64,000 nt of DNA from Patiria pectinifera (lineage: Eukaryota; Echinodermata; Asteroidea; Valvatida; Asterinidae), in NCBI GenBank assembly GCA_029964075.1, contig CM057146.1, positions 13,721,501 through 13,785,500 on the forward strand. Direction: 5' to 3'. The notes under the pieces were generated by a model that was not told the origin of the DNA, did no database searches, and was given only the letters and a program-made list of their open reading frames with translations. This document shows, piece after piece, positions 1-10,900 of the stretch (positions within the stretch are counted from its first letter, which is position 1; the number at the start of each line of letters is the position of its first letter). Position numbers and translations under genes: made by a program.

Positions 1-1304
1 TGTGCCGCCCCATAAATGTGGCTGAAATACTCCGTACTGTACAATACGACCTGTATTATTAGTTTTCAGAGTTGTAGGAGTTTAAAACCAAAAGATCATC
101 ATGATCATCCACTTACTTACTGAGAATCGTTCACACTTTGCCGCGTGTACGCCGTACTCACGGACGGTCGTCGTCGTCTGTATATACTAAAACGTACTCT
201 CTGAAATGCGTGTCGACGTGAAAATCAACAGAGGTCGCTCTTGTGATTTTGCAGTAGTGTCACCAACCTCGTACCCAGGGTGTCGAGCAGTACGCGCCCA
301 CCACTACCTGCTCTCTCACCCTGGTATTGGATCATTTGCATGTGCAAGATTTTTGCAGACGTATGCAAATGAGGAACAGTCTGGTGCCTGGATATGCGTT
401 ACACATTAGCGTTTGTTTTTGTATGCGGTGTCTGGGGTAAAAACAGAGTCAATTCGTAGCAGCGCGAGCACGGCGTGAGTTACGAAAACACGATTTTTGA
501 AATCAAACTGTTACGATCTTATCGAGACAACATGCAGTATCATTTTTCATATTTATATGAGCAAATTGGAAAGGAAATTAGTATTTTTGAGAAGGCGTGG
601 ACGAATGATCGCGAAAATACGTACTGCACGTTGTGAATATATAGCACCAAGTACACGATAAAAATCCATTACTAGCCAATTGCGGTATCCAATCAGGATA
701 CAGGAAGAAAGTTTCCTATCCAGGGTTTACTATTGGAAACGCGGTTGGAAATAAAGTAAGCACTGGGGACGAGGTTGGTAGTGTCACGTCTGTGGATAAA
801 ATAAAACCACAGACACAATATACAATGCGCGGTGCACTTTTAAACAAAAGAACACAGTCCGTTGTCGGGCAATAACTCAAGCAACACAAGATGTTCATCA
901 TTTGGAGATTTGTGTAACATTAGTGCATTTAATTTCATGAGAAACCATCAAACAATAAAGAAAATAATATGACAGGAACAATTTAAACCGTTTTAAACCG
1001 TTTAACGCGAATACGATCCGAATGTCACTTTTCATGGAACAAAAGCAACACATTCACTTTGCAAAGGATTTGCTGAATTGAAATTTTGTTTGTTTCACTA
1101 TTCTGCAAGGGAACCAAAAATAATTATGACTGGTAAGCCAATTTAATAATGAACTTTTCGATGAAAAAAAAAATACTTCAATTGCTCAATGCGTTCAAAT
1201 TATATCACCATTTAAACGAATTACCCTGAAATCTGTTTTGTCCAAAAAATGCGATTTCAAGAGTTACAATTGTCTTCAAACATCACCAGCGATAAACCTC
1301 AGTT
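1..1304. other. Upstream intergenic DNA, no gene seen
   Basis: No open frame here has codon or domain character of a real protein; the 67-codon frame at 206-409 is unconvincing. The first 500 bases are richer in CpG than the rest of the flank, which could mark a promoter or enhancer. The inverted octamer pair at 333-371 is the only specific motif noticed. The remainder is AT-rich. Confidence 0.5.
333..371. promoter_or_regulatory. Inverted pair of POU octamer motifs
   Basis: CATTTGCAT (333-341) and its exact reverse complement ATGCAAATG (363-371) flank a 21-base spacer. Each contains the octamer ATGCAAAT, the consensus site of POU-domain (Oct) factors. Two sites in mirror orientation inside a locally CpG-rich stretch are suggestive of a regulatory element. 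A chance pair cannot be excluded, and no gene start is identified next to it. Confidence 0.3.
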
Positions 1305-1844
1305 TTAAAGGGAATGTACATCATTGGCTTTTGTTGTAATTTTCAGAAATGAACTATTTGGGGAGTTAGTATAATAGATCAAATGTTGTTACACTGACAT
1401 GTTTGAAGTTTTGTGTTCGAAAATGCTGGAAAAACCAAGCAAAACAAAAAGTTCAAGTAGTCTGGTTCCCTGACTCCACTAAAGATGAAATGGATAAAAA
1501 AATACCGGGAAATTGTACGGTAAGGGAACCAGTCTAGCTGGCATGCAACCCGTTCGTGAACATGGAACCAATAGCTAGCAAAACAAAATTTAGACTAAAA
1601 AAAGAAATGGTAAATTTGGAGCAGTAATTGAAAAATAGTTAGTTTTTTCAAACGGTGGTCGGCCGACCAGCGTTGGAAATGTATACAAATATACCATTTT
1701 CTTGAAAATGGCTTCACACCAGGTGCCATAATTTTACAGGATGCTTAAGCATGTCATTTACCAACATCCTAGTAAGGTATTTCGTAACAACTTGTAGTTT
1801 TATTTTTCGATGTTTGCAAATGTTGTATTTTCCCTACAAAAGTT
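1305..1844 (-). mobile_element. TTAA-flanked MITE, copy 1 of 4
   Basis: It begins TTAA then AGGGAATGTAC and ends with GCAAATGTTGTATTTTCCC, an imperfect terminal inverted repeat. Internal landmarks are shared with copies at 5972-6503 and 21626-22105: a segment like TAGTCTGGTTCCCTGACTCC, the GGTCGGCCGACC core palindrome, and CACACCAGGTGCC. There is no coding capacity. The orientation matches the 21626 copy and is opposite to the 5972 and 14937 copies. TTAA targets are typical of piggyBac-type transposons, so a non-autonomous piggyBac-like element is the best guess. Confidence 0.7.
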
Positions 1845-2005
1845 AAAAATATTAAACAAAGTCATTTTGAAGACCCGTCTTTACTACCAGTGTTAGCCAA
1901 AGCAGGGTTGTTAATAGAGAAGTTGTTGAAACAAGTGTCATTTTCTTTGTTGTTCCGAAAGTCAGAACACACAATAAATGACTTTTTTGGACGAAACTGA
2001 TCTTA

Positions 2006-2036
2006 GGTTTAATCTAATCTAATCTAATGTAATCCT
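2006..2036. repeat. Short (TAATC)n microsatellite
   Basis: About five units of the pentamer TAATC in slightly degenerate form. It directly abuts the decayed LINE tail at 2019-2252 and may be that element's 3' microsatellite tail, since many LINEs end in short tandem repeats. Confidence 0.5.
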
Positions 2037-2258
2037 GCACCATGTTCCGAAGGACGTTGACTCCACGAATGTTCGCTCTCCACTCCTGTCTTGCTCTCTA
2101 CGGTGTGCCAGGTAGAGGTCGCTGTTAACCATGATGTCATTTTCCATTATCTTCCTTGGCCTACCCCGTCTATTTTCCCAGTCACTGTTTCTAGAAGGAT
2201 GTGTTTTGAAACTCTGTTGTTTTCCATCCTCACTATGGGTGCAGTGAACCAATTCAAG
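2019..2258 (-). pseudogene. Decayed LINE ORF2 C-terminal remnant
   Basis: The minus-strand frame contains RRGRPRK followed by an acidic stretch and then QDRSGERTFVESTSFG. This resembles the extreme C-terminus of many non-LTR reverse transcriptases, which end with a GRPRKxW block and a DRxxWRxxV block. The key tryptophans are missing and only about 77 codons are open, so it is a dead fragment. It ends next to a (TAATC)n run, as expected for a LINE 3' end. The assignment rests on motif resemblance only. Confidence 0.4.
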
Positions 2259-2720
2259 TGAGAATTTCTACGTGAGCTGATTCGCATAAAAAGTGACCCC
2301 ACAGTTTCTTTTGAAAACGGAGACCGTGTGGCTTAAAAAAACGATGGAATTGTGTAAATATAGCCACAGATCAAGTCACTGGTTTTTGGGCTTCCATCTG
2401 AGGGCAGGCTTGATAAAATTACGGTTGAAAAATGGGTCCTATTTGCCTAAGCAAGTAAAAGGATGCCACTTGTAAAACGGCTACATGCAGGCTTGGGAAC
2501 TATCACTTTTCGGGAGGTGATTTTGTTTTGGTGTGAATATTTTCAAATGTAATCGGCTAATCTAACCAAAATTGAAAAGAAATGAAAAGATGAAGTACAA
2601 GACAATAATTTAATTTTTGTTTGAGAAACCCCAGTGATGTCAGCTTGCATGTTATTTGGCCCTGAACTTTGTTTGATTTTACGCTGTTTTCAATGGGGCT
2701 TGAATTGGTTCAGTGCACCC
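2237..2720. repeat. Inverted repeat pair, 22-bp arms
   Basis: The 22 bases at 2237-2258 and 2699-2720 are inverted copies with one mismatch. The core is AACCAATTCAAG on the left arm and CTTGAATTGGTT on the right. The 440-base interior has no recognisable gene. It may be an inverted piece of the same LINE remnant or the ends of a small element. Confidence 0.45.
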
Positions 2721-2829
2721 CTACGTGGCCAACCCAGGCAAGTTGGATTTTATGATAAGGTGATTAACTCCAGTGGAATTGCCGTCAGCCGAAAATCTCC
2801 TCCACACCTCGTCATGAACTAAAGATCTT

Positions 2830-4444
2830 AGGGTTACTTCGTTTATTACTGATAAAATGTTAACGTGTATAGAGCAATTGAAATAATTTTCTCACAAGTA
2901 GTTTAAACGTGCTTCCAAGTCATAATAATTTTGGTACTACATACGGTACTTATTGTATGATATTTCTTTGCCGTTTTGGAGTTACGTGGGTTTTTTTTGA
3001 CTCGCCCTGTAAATATCAAACAATAAGCCACTCATATATCAAGAGCCTGGCAGAGCAGTGCAGACGAGTTCACCGTTGTTGAAAGTTGGCATCACGTGAC
3101 CACAACATCCATAAGACTTGTCACATGTCACATCGCCTATTGCCAAATTTAGTTTGAATTAACGTGCAGGCCTTTATCATTATCAAAACACATGCATCAC
3201 TAAATTTTAAAATCATTTTGTGACAGTCACAAAAATATAAGCCTGGGCGTATTTTACGAATTGGAGTTAGGTCTATCTATTGACGTTTTTAATTTTATGG
3301 CAATTATGTGCCGGGTGTGGGGTTTTTTTCAGAGGCGAAAAAAGACACGACGAACAAAGGATCGGTATCATTATTCCCAGTGAGAATATCATTACCTCAA
3401 TTCTTATGTTCAGTTAGGGTTGGTTTCTTTTTTAGTTCAATTCGATAGATTTCTCCTTCAAACGAACAGTGCCTTAAGTTATCCGCGAAATAATATAAAA
3501 GCGACACTCTTCACTCTTTCTTTCCAGAAGTATTGTTTCCGTTATGTCATCGCGCTAAAAATGATAGGAATTGTATTGGGGTCGAAAAGTTGATAATTGA
3601 AAACTTAACATATTGAACCACTCCACGTAAGATTGGACTGATTAATTGTTGTGCAAACATGAAAGGTCGCAACTTATCTAATGCTTAAGTAAAATATTAG
3701 AAATTAAATAGTAAAAACTTGAGGGTGCAAAGCACTTTTTTGTAAACGTTCCGGCATTGCTCTGTCACGTAACGTTCTGAAATGAGCTCTGAATTAAATA
3801 CAAATTTCTATTGCGCCACACGACATACGTCACGAGTGACCCTGAAAACCGTCGAACGTTGTGCTTGAAAAATCAGCACCAATTGTTATTTTGCTGACGT
3901 TTGAAGGAGAAAGTGACCCGAAGTGAGCGAATGAATAAACAAAAAGTAATTGTTTGCTTGCAAGTGGTCGGCCTTGAGCGGTTACAATAATTGAAAACGA
4001 TGACCGCCATAAACGACCATAACATGCATGAACTCAGGTGAACAAAAATTCACAGATTTCACGATACCGCCCTCAGGTGTTGAATTACGCTATATTTTTA
4101 CGTGTAGATGATACTTTCTACCTGCTTTCTACTAAACCTTGACAGCAAAATTGGTATGTGTTGCTGGCAATTTTTGTTTGTTAATTACTCTTTATTTGTT
4201 TGGTTTTAAAAAGTTTTTCCCGTTTAGGATTTTATACTTCATTTGAGAAGAAAAGCCCCCTGTTTACTCGAACTACACGTTGCTAATTTGTACTGAGAGA
4301 AAGCCGGGTGGATCACACGTGACGTAAACGTCAACACAACAACAGTCAGAATAGTCAATGATCAAGCATCCACTGCTGTTTCGATAGTCGGAGTCCAAAA
4401 AAAGGGACGTAAGTTCCGAATTTTGTCACTTTTATGTGAAGAGA
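2830..4444. other. Intergenic DNA before the sphingosine kinase start codon
   Basis: This should contain the promoter and 5' UTR of the kinase gene, but no TATA box, initiator or upstream non-coding exon could be fixed by eye. In-frame TAG at 4445-4447 closes the reading frame just before the start codon region. No coding frame or repeat copy was recognised. Confidence 0.4.
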
Positions 4445-4480
4445 TAGTTGACTGTATCAGTCACAGTACAGAGAGAAAGC

Positions 4481-4973
4481 ATGACTAGTACTGAAGAACT
4501 GAATTGTCCCGGGGAAGAGCAGCATTTGCTACGAGACGACTTCACCCTGTTCCCAGGCAAATGCGCGGCGGTGCGGGTAACGCTGTACAACGACCGAGTC
4601 GTGGTTGAGAAACGCAGGGCCAGTGATGGGCAAAATGGCCGCGTCACTCCCAAGGCAGATACGGTGCGCCTGGCCGATGTCATCGGATGTGAGTGCGGTC
4701 GGGCCAGGAGCACCTACGCATCCAACAATTCCAGGCTTTCCCTCACTAGTCTGACCACCAAGAAACCCCCGAACGACAAGGCTGCCGCGTTCCTTTGCCT
4801 TCATTCCTACCCGTATAACAAGCCGGCCGCCAGTGGCGGTTTCAGAAGAAAACGGGACGTTATTTTCCGAGTGAACAAGTACGATACTCACGAACAAAAT
4901 TTGGAAATTGCTCAGAAATGGAGGTTGGCGATACTTCTCATTTTGAGAAGAGTGACTGTGGAAAATGAAGCAG
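4481..4973 (+). CDS. SPHK: SPHK coding exon 1: N-terminal lipid-kinase extension
   Basis: It encodes residues 1-164 plus one base. ATG at 4481 is the first in-frame Met after the TAG at 4445-4447 and has A at -3 (AGC before ATG). A TTG at 4448 is in frame but is not a plausible start. The donor is CAG then GTAAGA at 4974. The protein segment contains LADVIGC (64-70), FLCLHSYPY (104-112), a basic RRKR (122-125) and NLEIAQKW (140-147), in the same order as the SPHK2 N-terminal region. This looks like a PH-like or regulatory fold rather than signal sequence. Confidence 0.93.
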
Positions 4974-7900
4974 GTAAGACTTCTAACTAAACATATAGGC
5001 CTAAATAAACAAAGTTCAAAGAAGTAAATCTAATTAACATGATTAATGTCCTCTTAATATTCGCTCGTGGTCTGCCCCCCATTTTATCCATCCTCTGATC
5101 TTCCCTCCACTCCATTGCCAGTGTGCCCCCCCCCCCATTAATCCCTCTTGGTCTGTCGACTCAATTCAAACTCACATTTATTTCCATATATATAGCAAAT
5201 GGATTGCCGAAAATTAGAAGCAAAAACGTGCTCCTTGAACAATGATGGTACTTTATAATGTAGGCCTAGGCCTACTCATATAGGCCTACACGTTAAAGAG
5301 GGCACTGTGCGATCTGCTGGCTTACTTGTTAAAGAAAGCCGGTGCTGGCCAAATATCCACTATCTAGTATTTGAATTGGTACATGTAGAACGAAAACGTA
5401 ATGTATTGCATTGTAATAAATAGTTTCTTGTCAAGATTTTTTTAAATATGAAAGAGCCTCAACAGGTATTCCAAGATGATGGATGGATTCTTTTATTTTC
5501 TTGACTCGTGTAAGAGCTGAATATATATACATGTTATTGTGTCAAAAGGAGCCGTAACCCTCTCTACATACATAAGTCATTTTTGTTGGACACAAATAAA
5601 AAAGACATATAGGCCTAATAAAATGAATTATATTAACAATACAATTACAAAATATTTTGCAAATGTATGAATTTGAAAAAAGGATGCTGGTGGGAAAAAG
5701 GAAGCAGGCGGGGACAAGAAACTGGTTTTAAATATTTTTACTTGGCCTAAATTTAGTGGATGCATTAAAAAAATATGTAATTTCAGTTGTTTAATTTCAC
5801 TCGTTGCTAAGTTTGCACGGAAAGATTTCCATATATCTGGCCATCACTTCCTTTTTTCCTTAAGTGACTACTGACCTATGTCAGTATCACAGCATCAGCC
5901 ATCAGAAAGTGATATGCCCTAAAAAGTCAAAATAAGTAGGGACAATATTGAAGTATTTAGTGAGAAAACACTTAAAGGGAAGATACAACATTTGCAAACA
6001 TCAAAAAACGAAATGATCAAATTATCACGAAATACCTTACTGAATTGTTAGGGACTGACATTCTAAAGCATCGTTTAAAATCGTGGCTCCTGGTGTGCTG
6101 ACATTTTGAAGAAAAACTGTATTTTTCCAACGCTGGTCAGCCGACCAGCGTTGGAGAAAACTGGCTTTTTTTGCAACAACTGTTCCTAATTTTTTATATT
6201 TAGTTATTCTGACTTTTCTTTGCAATTGATTAAACACATACTTGTATGAAGGGGTACAAGCCTGCTAGACTGATTCTCTGACCTTACAATTCCCCAAAGT
6301 GAATTAATTGCTCTGTTTCATCTTAAGTGGGGTCAGGTAACCAGACTACAAGAACATGATTGGTTTTCTTGGTTTTTCCAGCATCTACAAGCCCAAAACG
6401 TGAAACAAGTCAGTTAAACAATATTTTCTCTAACATACTCATCCTCCAAATCCATTTGTTTCTGAAAATTCCAGCAAAAGGAAATGTTGTACATTCCCTT
6501 TAAAAAAATAATGTCAGACCAGTTTCATTCATAGTCATAGGGTTTGTGCACAGGGTGACAAGTGATGGCCAGATATGGGAGTCTTTCCATTTGTACTTCA
6601 GTTTGATATCCATAAGTTTACGTAGTGTTAGTATGCCCTGTTATGTACCCCTGTACATTTAGTGCACTGTTTCCTGCTAATGGTACCTAAAGGAATCCTT
6701 GAGGTTCCCTTGCAAAATGTGTGCATAGCCAGGCTATGAAATCAGGCCCAGATGCATTGAGCAATCTCTTGTAATATCAGTGATTTTATTTACCTAATAT
6801 AATCAGCTGAGTCACAGGCCCCCAGGGGCTGTTATCAGGAGACAACCTTGCATCCTGCCTCAATCATGCATTGAATTAAGTCCACACTTTAAGTACTTAG
6901 CCAGTAAATACAAAAATCATGTCATGTTTTGCTCTAATCTGTCATTCATGGTTGACTACATGTACCGGTAGCTTGGGTAACCCCAGCTGTAAAGCTCATT
7001 GATAATAATAATACCGGTAGCTGGGGCGAAATCTGTGTCACAGAACTGGAGTGGAATTTTTTTTACATGTTTCCTTTAAAAAGTTTTACCCCTGTAACTA
7101 AGCTGTAACACAAGTGCGTGTAGGCGGGAATTGGTAAGACTCACCAAACACTATGCAGCTGTCTTTTGAGAAACATGGGATTACACTTTTGAACAAAATG
7201 CACAATTAACACCCCCCCCCAAAAAAACCTGGCATGTATTGTACTGTGCTCCAAGCATTGTGTCAGAGTCCCTTTTAATGCCTTTTTACACTATGCAGAT
7301 CCTCTCAACCCGGGTGGAACTTGACCCTGGGTAAATCCAGTGCTGCCCGGGTTAACTTTTTTGTAGTGTTCAAGCCCGCGTTCAACCCACATTGTTCCGC
7401 ACTTGCTTCATGCAAATCGAGCTCATTTCACGTGGTTATATTCCTACTGTTTTGAACCTATGCGAGAGTAGGCCTATTCACTCGGGTTGAAAATCCCAAC
7501 CCTGGTCTGGAGCAGGGTTGAGTTAAACCCAGGGCGAAATCAATCTCAGGATTGACGCAGGGTTGAAAACTACAAGTGTGAAACGCTGCATGTTTTTAAC
7601 CCTGTGTCAATCCCGCGTCTACCCCGAGATTTGTCTAGTATGAAAAGGCCTTCATTGGGATTGTTGTGCTCTGTTGCACTGGTTCCTGGCTCCCGCCTCC
7701 ATATTTATAGTGTGTATACCCCCCCCCCCTCCACCTTCATGCCCTTCTCTAATTGGCAAATTTCCAATGAGCATTAGAGTTTGCATTTCTGAAGCTATTA
7801 AATGGTTGACAAGGTTTCACTGCCCCTCACTCGCTGTACAGCATCTTGCAGAAACAGAAAGGTCTTCATGTACATAGTATACGCGTGTATACAATAGCGT

Positions 7901-10900
7901 ATTGGCGCTGGTAGGCCTCTATTGTACCAGTACAAATGATTTTAAAAAAAAGCAGTTGGTCATAACATGGCATTAAAAATGAGTATACAGTCGTTTTCCT
8001 AGTTCCGGATAGCAAACATCATTCAGGCTGCCTTCGACTCAACTACTCCACGAATTCAAGTGACACTGGTTTAAAAGTTTACCTTGAGTGATGGAGAGAC
8101 TACAAAATAATTTTCCAAATTTCAGCTCTCTTTATTGTGACTTTACAACGTCAAAAGTACCGATGCCGCTTTTCCTAGTTCCGGATCGGTTCAATCAGTT
8201 CCGAATCGATCAAAAACTGAGTCGTGCGACAAAAAAAATCACGCGAGAAAATCAATTTTTCAGCCAGAACCACCCCAAATTAAGCACATTTTCTGATAAA
8301 GTATTATTTAATTTTCCAAAAAAGTTCATTCAAAAGAATTCCAGCAAATTTTCAAAAGAGAATAAACGTAAATAATTTTGAAACTTTTGTCTGCAGCGCA
8401 ACGGCACGAACTCACGCACGGACCGAAAACCTTGCACACGGCACAGAATACGTCACACAAAATCGATTAACGCGCGTGTAGTTGGGTCGTAAGTGCACGC
8501 GCGATCCGGAACTAGGCAAAAGCATACAGTCATTCGTTGGCGAATTTTCAAATATTAGAGATGCTACAAATTATTTTGATTGAACACACATTCGATGGAA
8601 GAGTTTATACTACTGTAGTGAATGAAAAAAATATTCGAAACCACATGGTACGAGAGAAATACCGAGGAGAAAATTTATCGTCGATTCGCAGCTCCCATGA
8701 TTTTCTACAAACGGTCCAAACATGTCAAAGTGCGAGTCGGAAATCTGGCCAAAATTCCTTTTCTAAAAGTTTTATCGAAAAGATCTGTGTGTATCAGGAA
8801 GCTTACATTTTCCTTTTCAAAATGCACTTCGTCAGAATTTTTTTTATTGGAGACTAGTCCAAAAGAGGTAGGTTTTTATTTGAAGCGATCCGGAACTAGG
8901 AAAAATCTGGAACTAGGAAAACGACTGTAAATACTGCTTAAAGGCTTCATACTCAGCGCGAAAATGAATGTAAACATGAATTTGTGGTGTCACGACAAGT
9001 TTCCACGCTGCAAATTTGCTAAAATTCACAAAAGCTGAAAATGTTTGAACTCCGGTGAATTTTGCAGTGAAAGTTTCATGACATCAAGTTCAATTCGCAT
9101 TCCCATTTGCCTGAAGTACCGGTGTCATATGAAAATCGGACTCGCATGAAAATCAGACTCTTTTTCCCTTTTATTGGTTAAACCCTTTCACGTGACTGGT
9201 CCCTCTCCTAATTATCTATGCATGAGCATGCGCAGTACTACCAATGACTCCATATTTCATAAAACCTAAATTCATGCTACACCGGTACCTAGTGCGTTAA
9301 TAAAAAAATATTGTGTGGATATGGTAACCTGACCTACGGTACCTATACCTGGATTTTTTTGGCAAAATTGCCAACCTCAAACTTTTTATTGCCACAATTG
9401 GTCAAAACTTTCAGACGTTTGCATCTTTCAGACGTTTCATCCATTTTTCAGATTTTATTTTAATGGACAATGTCATCCCTGAATTTACAAAACATTTGTA
9501 GTAGCGCTGCAGTACTTGATTAGATTTGGGGATATCAGTAGTTAAGTTTTTACTTTTTCAGTGACTACATGTAGGTACCGGTACCTGCTATAAATAATGT
9601 CAATCATTGTAGATTCATCATGTCAATCACGCCGGTCTTCAGACATAATGGGCAGGCATCAGCCTTCGTGAAATGGCTAAACGTTAAACGTTTAAACGGT
9701 TCTTAAAACATTTGCTATTAAAATGTTTACAAAATTAAAAGCAGACATATCACTTGTTGGTGTTTCAAAATTGATTGTCTTTCATGTGGCTCTGGGCCAG
9801 TTAGAAAACTGTAGGAATTTTTTAACCACATGGAGAGGCTTTGTGCATGCTTTAAACTTGGAAATCAAGTGTTTTCTACATATGTACAAGTGATTCATTG
9901 TGTAAAACGTACAGATTATAATTCAATGCAAATTATGAGGTATATTTTTCATGAGACCACAATGAAAAAGTTCGGTAGCCAAAAATAGTTTTTGTGCTCT
10001 CATGAACTCTTGTATACATGTACTGCAATAACTTGTGTACCGTACCCTATCACTTGGCACACAAAAGAAAAAACAGATTGTAGCCTTTTTTCACCTTTCA
10101 ATAGCCATTGTTCAACCACGTGATTTGTGAATTTGTTGAAAACAAATTGATCTCCTTTACAAAAAGTGCACTATCACCCCATATGATGACCACACACAAC
10201 CTTTGAACTGTAACCATTTACATTGCTACAAGTGCGGATTTCCACTCGTACAGAGACAACAATTGAGAGCTACATGTACCTGTAGTTTGGAACAATTGTT
10301 TTCCCAGCCACCAAAGTGCATGACCAATGTTATTTTGCGATCCAGACGCTCCTATTACAATAATATTTGGGTTTATGATTTCTTCTTCTATACATGTGAT
10401 GTACAATACACCCGTACTTCATGAACATCAATGCAGTTTGGGGGTGTAATATCCCCTAATACAAGATCAGCCCCTAGCCTTCTCCATAGAACACACACAC
10501 ACTTATCGACTGTCAGAAATCAAGGACATCTATTGTGGAACCACCTCAAACCAATGACTATCTTTAGATCAGTGAATCATTTTTAAAAAAGACCTTAACC
10601 CTAAAAGGGCCGGGGTGCCCCCCCCCCCTCAACTTTTTTTTTTCGCAACCCGAGCTGTTATGACTTTTTAGCCTTGAGCTTTGCGCATCTTTTGATACCA
10701 AAAACATAAAAAATCGGACCAGGGATTGCCGCGTTTCAAAAAATGGCGAAGATCGATGGCCAAGATCTGGGGCGGATCCCCCACAAGTACAATGTGTGCT
10801 AGTTATAGGAGATGGTCAAAATAGCCCGGCCCTTTTAGGGTTAAAACAATATTGTTGACAAACGACATGTATAGGGGCCTACATGTACTGATTATCATGC

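Noticed and set aside
4529..4897. 122-codon minus-strand frame opposite SPHK exon 1
   Set aside because: Shadow of the real exon; no domain and no independent splice or start context.
8088..8930. Frames of 95-106 codons inside the 7986-8929 element as a possible transposase
   Set aside because: No DDE/D signature or helix-turn-helix; Lys/Phe/Ser-rich composition from AT-rich DNA.
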